A stretch of DNA of 64,000 nt from Anas platyrhynchos. Its lineage: Eukaryota; Chordata; Aves; Anseriformes; Anatidae. The translations under genes and the position numbers were made by a program. The notes under the pieces were generated by a model. It ran no database searches, was not told the origin of the DNA, and saw only the letters and a program-made list of their open reading frames with translations. The DNA lies in NCBI RefSeq assembly GCF_047663525.1, contig NC_092602.1, positions 1,371,501 through 1,435,500 of the forward strand, read 5' to 3'. Below, in pieces: positions 63,405 through 64,000 of the stretch (its first letter is position 1; every line of letters begins with the position of its first letter).

Positions 63405-64000
63405 TGTCCTCGTGTCATGGAGTGGTGTCGGCTGGGAGGACGTCGCTGCAGGAGGCTGTTGGGGAGGGGGGCAGGAGCTGTTTGCCTCCCACACCATGCG
63501 TGCCGTGCCACGTGAGGCTGTGCCATGCCACAACACGCCGTGCCGTGCCGTGCCAGCTGCTCTGCCAGGGCTGGCCCAGGAGCACGCAGGAGCCTGCCCC
63601 TGCCCCGTACCTCTCCCTGCGTGGCACTAACGCACCGTCAGCTTGGCTCACCGCTGCCAAAACGCAGCCCTCGGGGGGCTGGAGGTGTCCAAGCGAGATT
63701 TCCACGTGCCGTGGGTGGGTGTTGGCACAGCCCCCTGGGCTCACAGCCCTTGGCAGACAGACAGACAGACAGACAGACAGAGCTGCCCGGGGCAGGAGCA
63801 GAGCCCTGTGCTGCGCAGAGCTGGGAAATGCCCACGGGGCACGGCACAGGGCAGCGTGTGCCCACCAGGACGTCCAGGGCTGGGGTTGCAGTGGGCTGTG
63901 GTGCCTGGTGGTGTCCTCCTCGCCTCGGTTCTTCTGCCCACGAGCCTGCAGAGCACAGCTCTGTGGCGCACGGCTGTGGCGCACGGCGCTTGTGCAAAGA
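63405..64000. other. Intergenic DNA downstream of TRPV4
   Basis: GC-rich, with short GTGCC-type repeats around 63500-63555 and a tetranucleotide microsatellite. No gene is recognised before the window ends. Confidence 0.55.
63752..63782 (+). repeat. CAGA tetranucleotide microsatellite
   Basis: About seven consecutive CAGA/GACA units without interruption. Confidence 0.9.

Overview
This is vertebrate, almost certainly avian, nuclear DNA. All genes are split by GT-AG introns. Protein lengths and residues match vertebrate orthologues. A LINE fragment in a GIT2 intron has the CR1 3' end typical of birds and reptiles. The GC-rich flanks with very short introns look like a bird microchromosome. No bacterial, viral or plasmid gene was seen.

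Layout, left to right: (1) 1-3210 (+), the 3' part of a serotonin-transporter-like SLC6 gene, cut by the window start. (2) 4153-4460 (+), a two-exon 62-residue membrane microprotein, the likely C12orf76 orthologue. (3) 19269-8131 (-), ANKRD13A, 15 coding exons, 586 aa, all four ubiquitin-interacting motifs visible. (4) 20010-43173 (+), GIT2, 20 coding exons, 757 aa including a 30-residue probable cassette exon. (5) 51712-47217 (-), TCHP (trichoplein), 11 coding exons, 485 aa. (6) 52045-54639 (+), GLTP, 5 exons, 210 aa. (7) 57792-63011 (+), TRPV4, 15 coding exons, 851 aa. The exon sets of genes 2-7 add up to whole, uninterrupted reading frames; the visible part of gene 1 is also open to its stop.

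Order and relative orientation of C12orf76, ANKRD13A, GIT2, TCHP, GLTP and TRPV4 equal human 12q24.11 as I know it (inverted), so this is a conserved syntenic block. ANKRD13A/GIT2 and TCHP/GLTP are head-to-head pairs sharing CpG-rich, TATA-less promoters. C12orf76/ANKRD13A and GIT2/TCHP converge tail to tail. The genes do not form one pathway: monoamine uptake, ubiquitin-dependent endocytosis (ANKRD13A), Arf GTPase and PAK/PIX/paxillin scaffolding (GIT2), centrosome and keratin biology (TCHP), glycolipid transfer (GLTP) and a Ca2+ channel (TRPV4).

The main point of interest is the SLC6A4-like gene beside C12orf76, apparently a second vertebrate serotonin-transporter paralogue, in a position where I know of no SLC6 gene in mammals. 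Others are the GC-box array between TCHP and GLTP, the repeated CCATNTT motifs between ANKRD13A and GIT2, minisatellites in the GLTP introns, and candidate alternative exons of GIT2. I found no evidence of an entirely new type of system.
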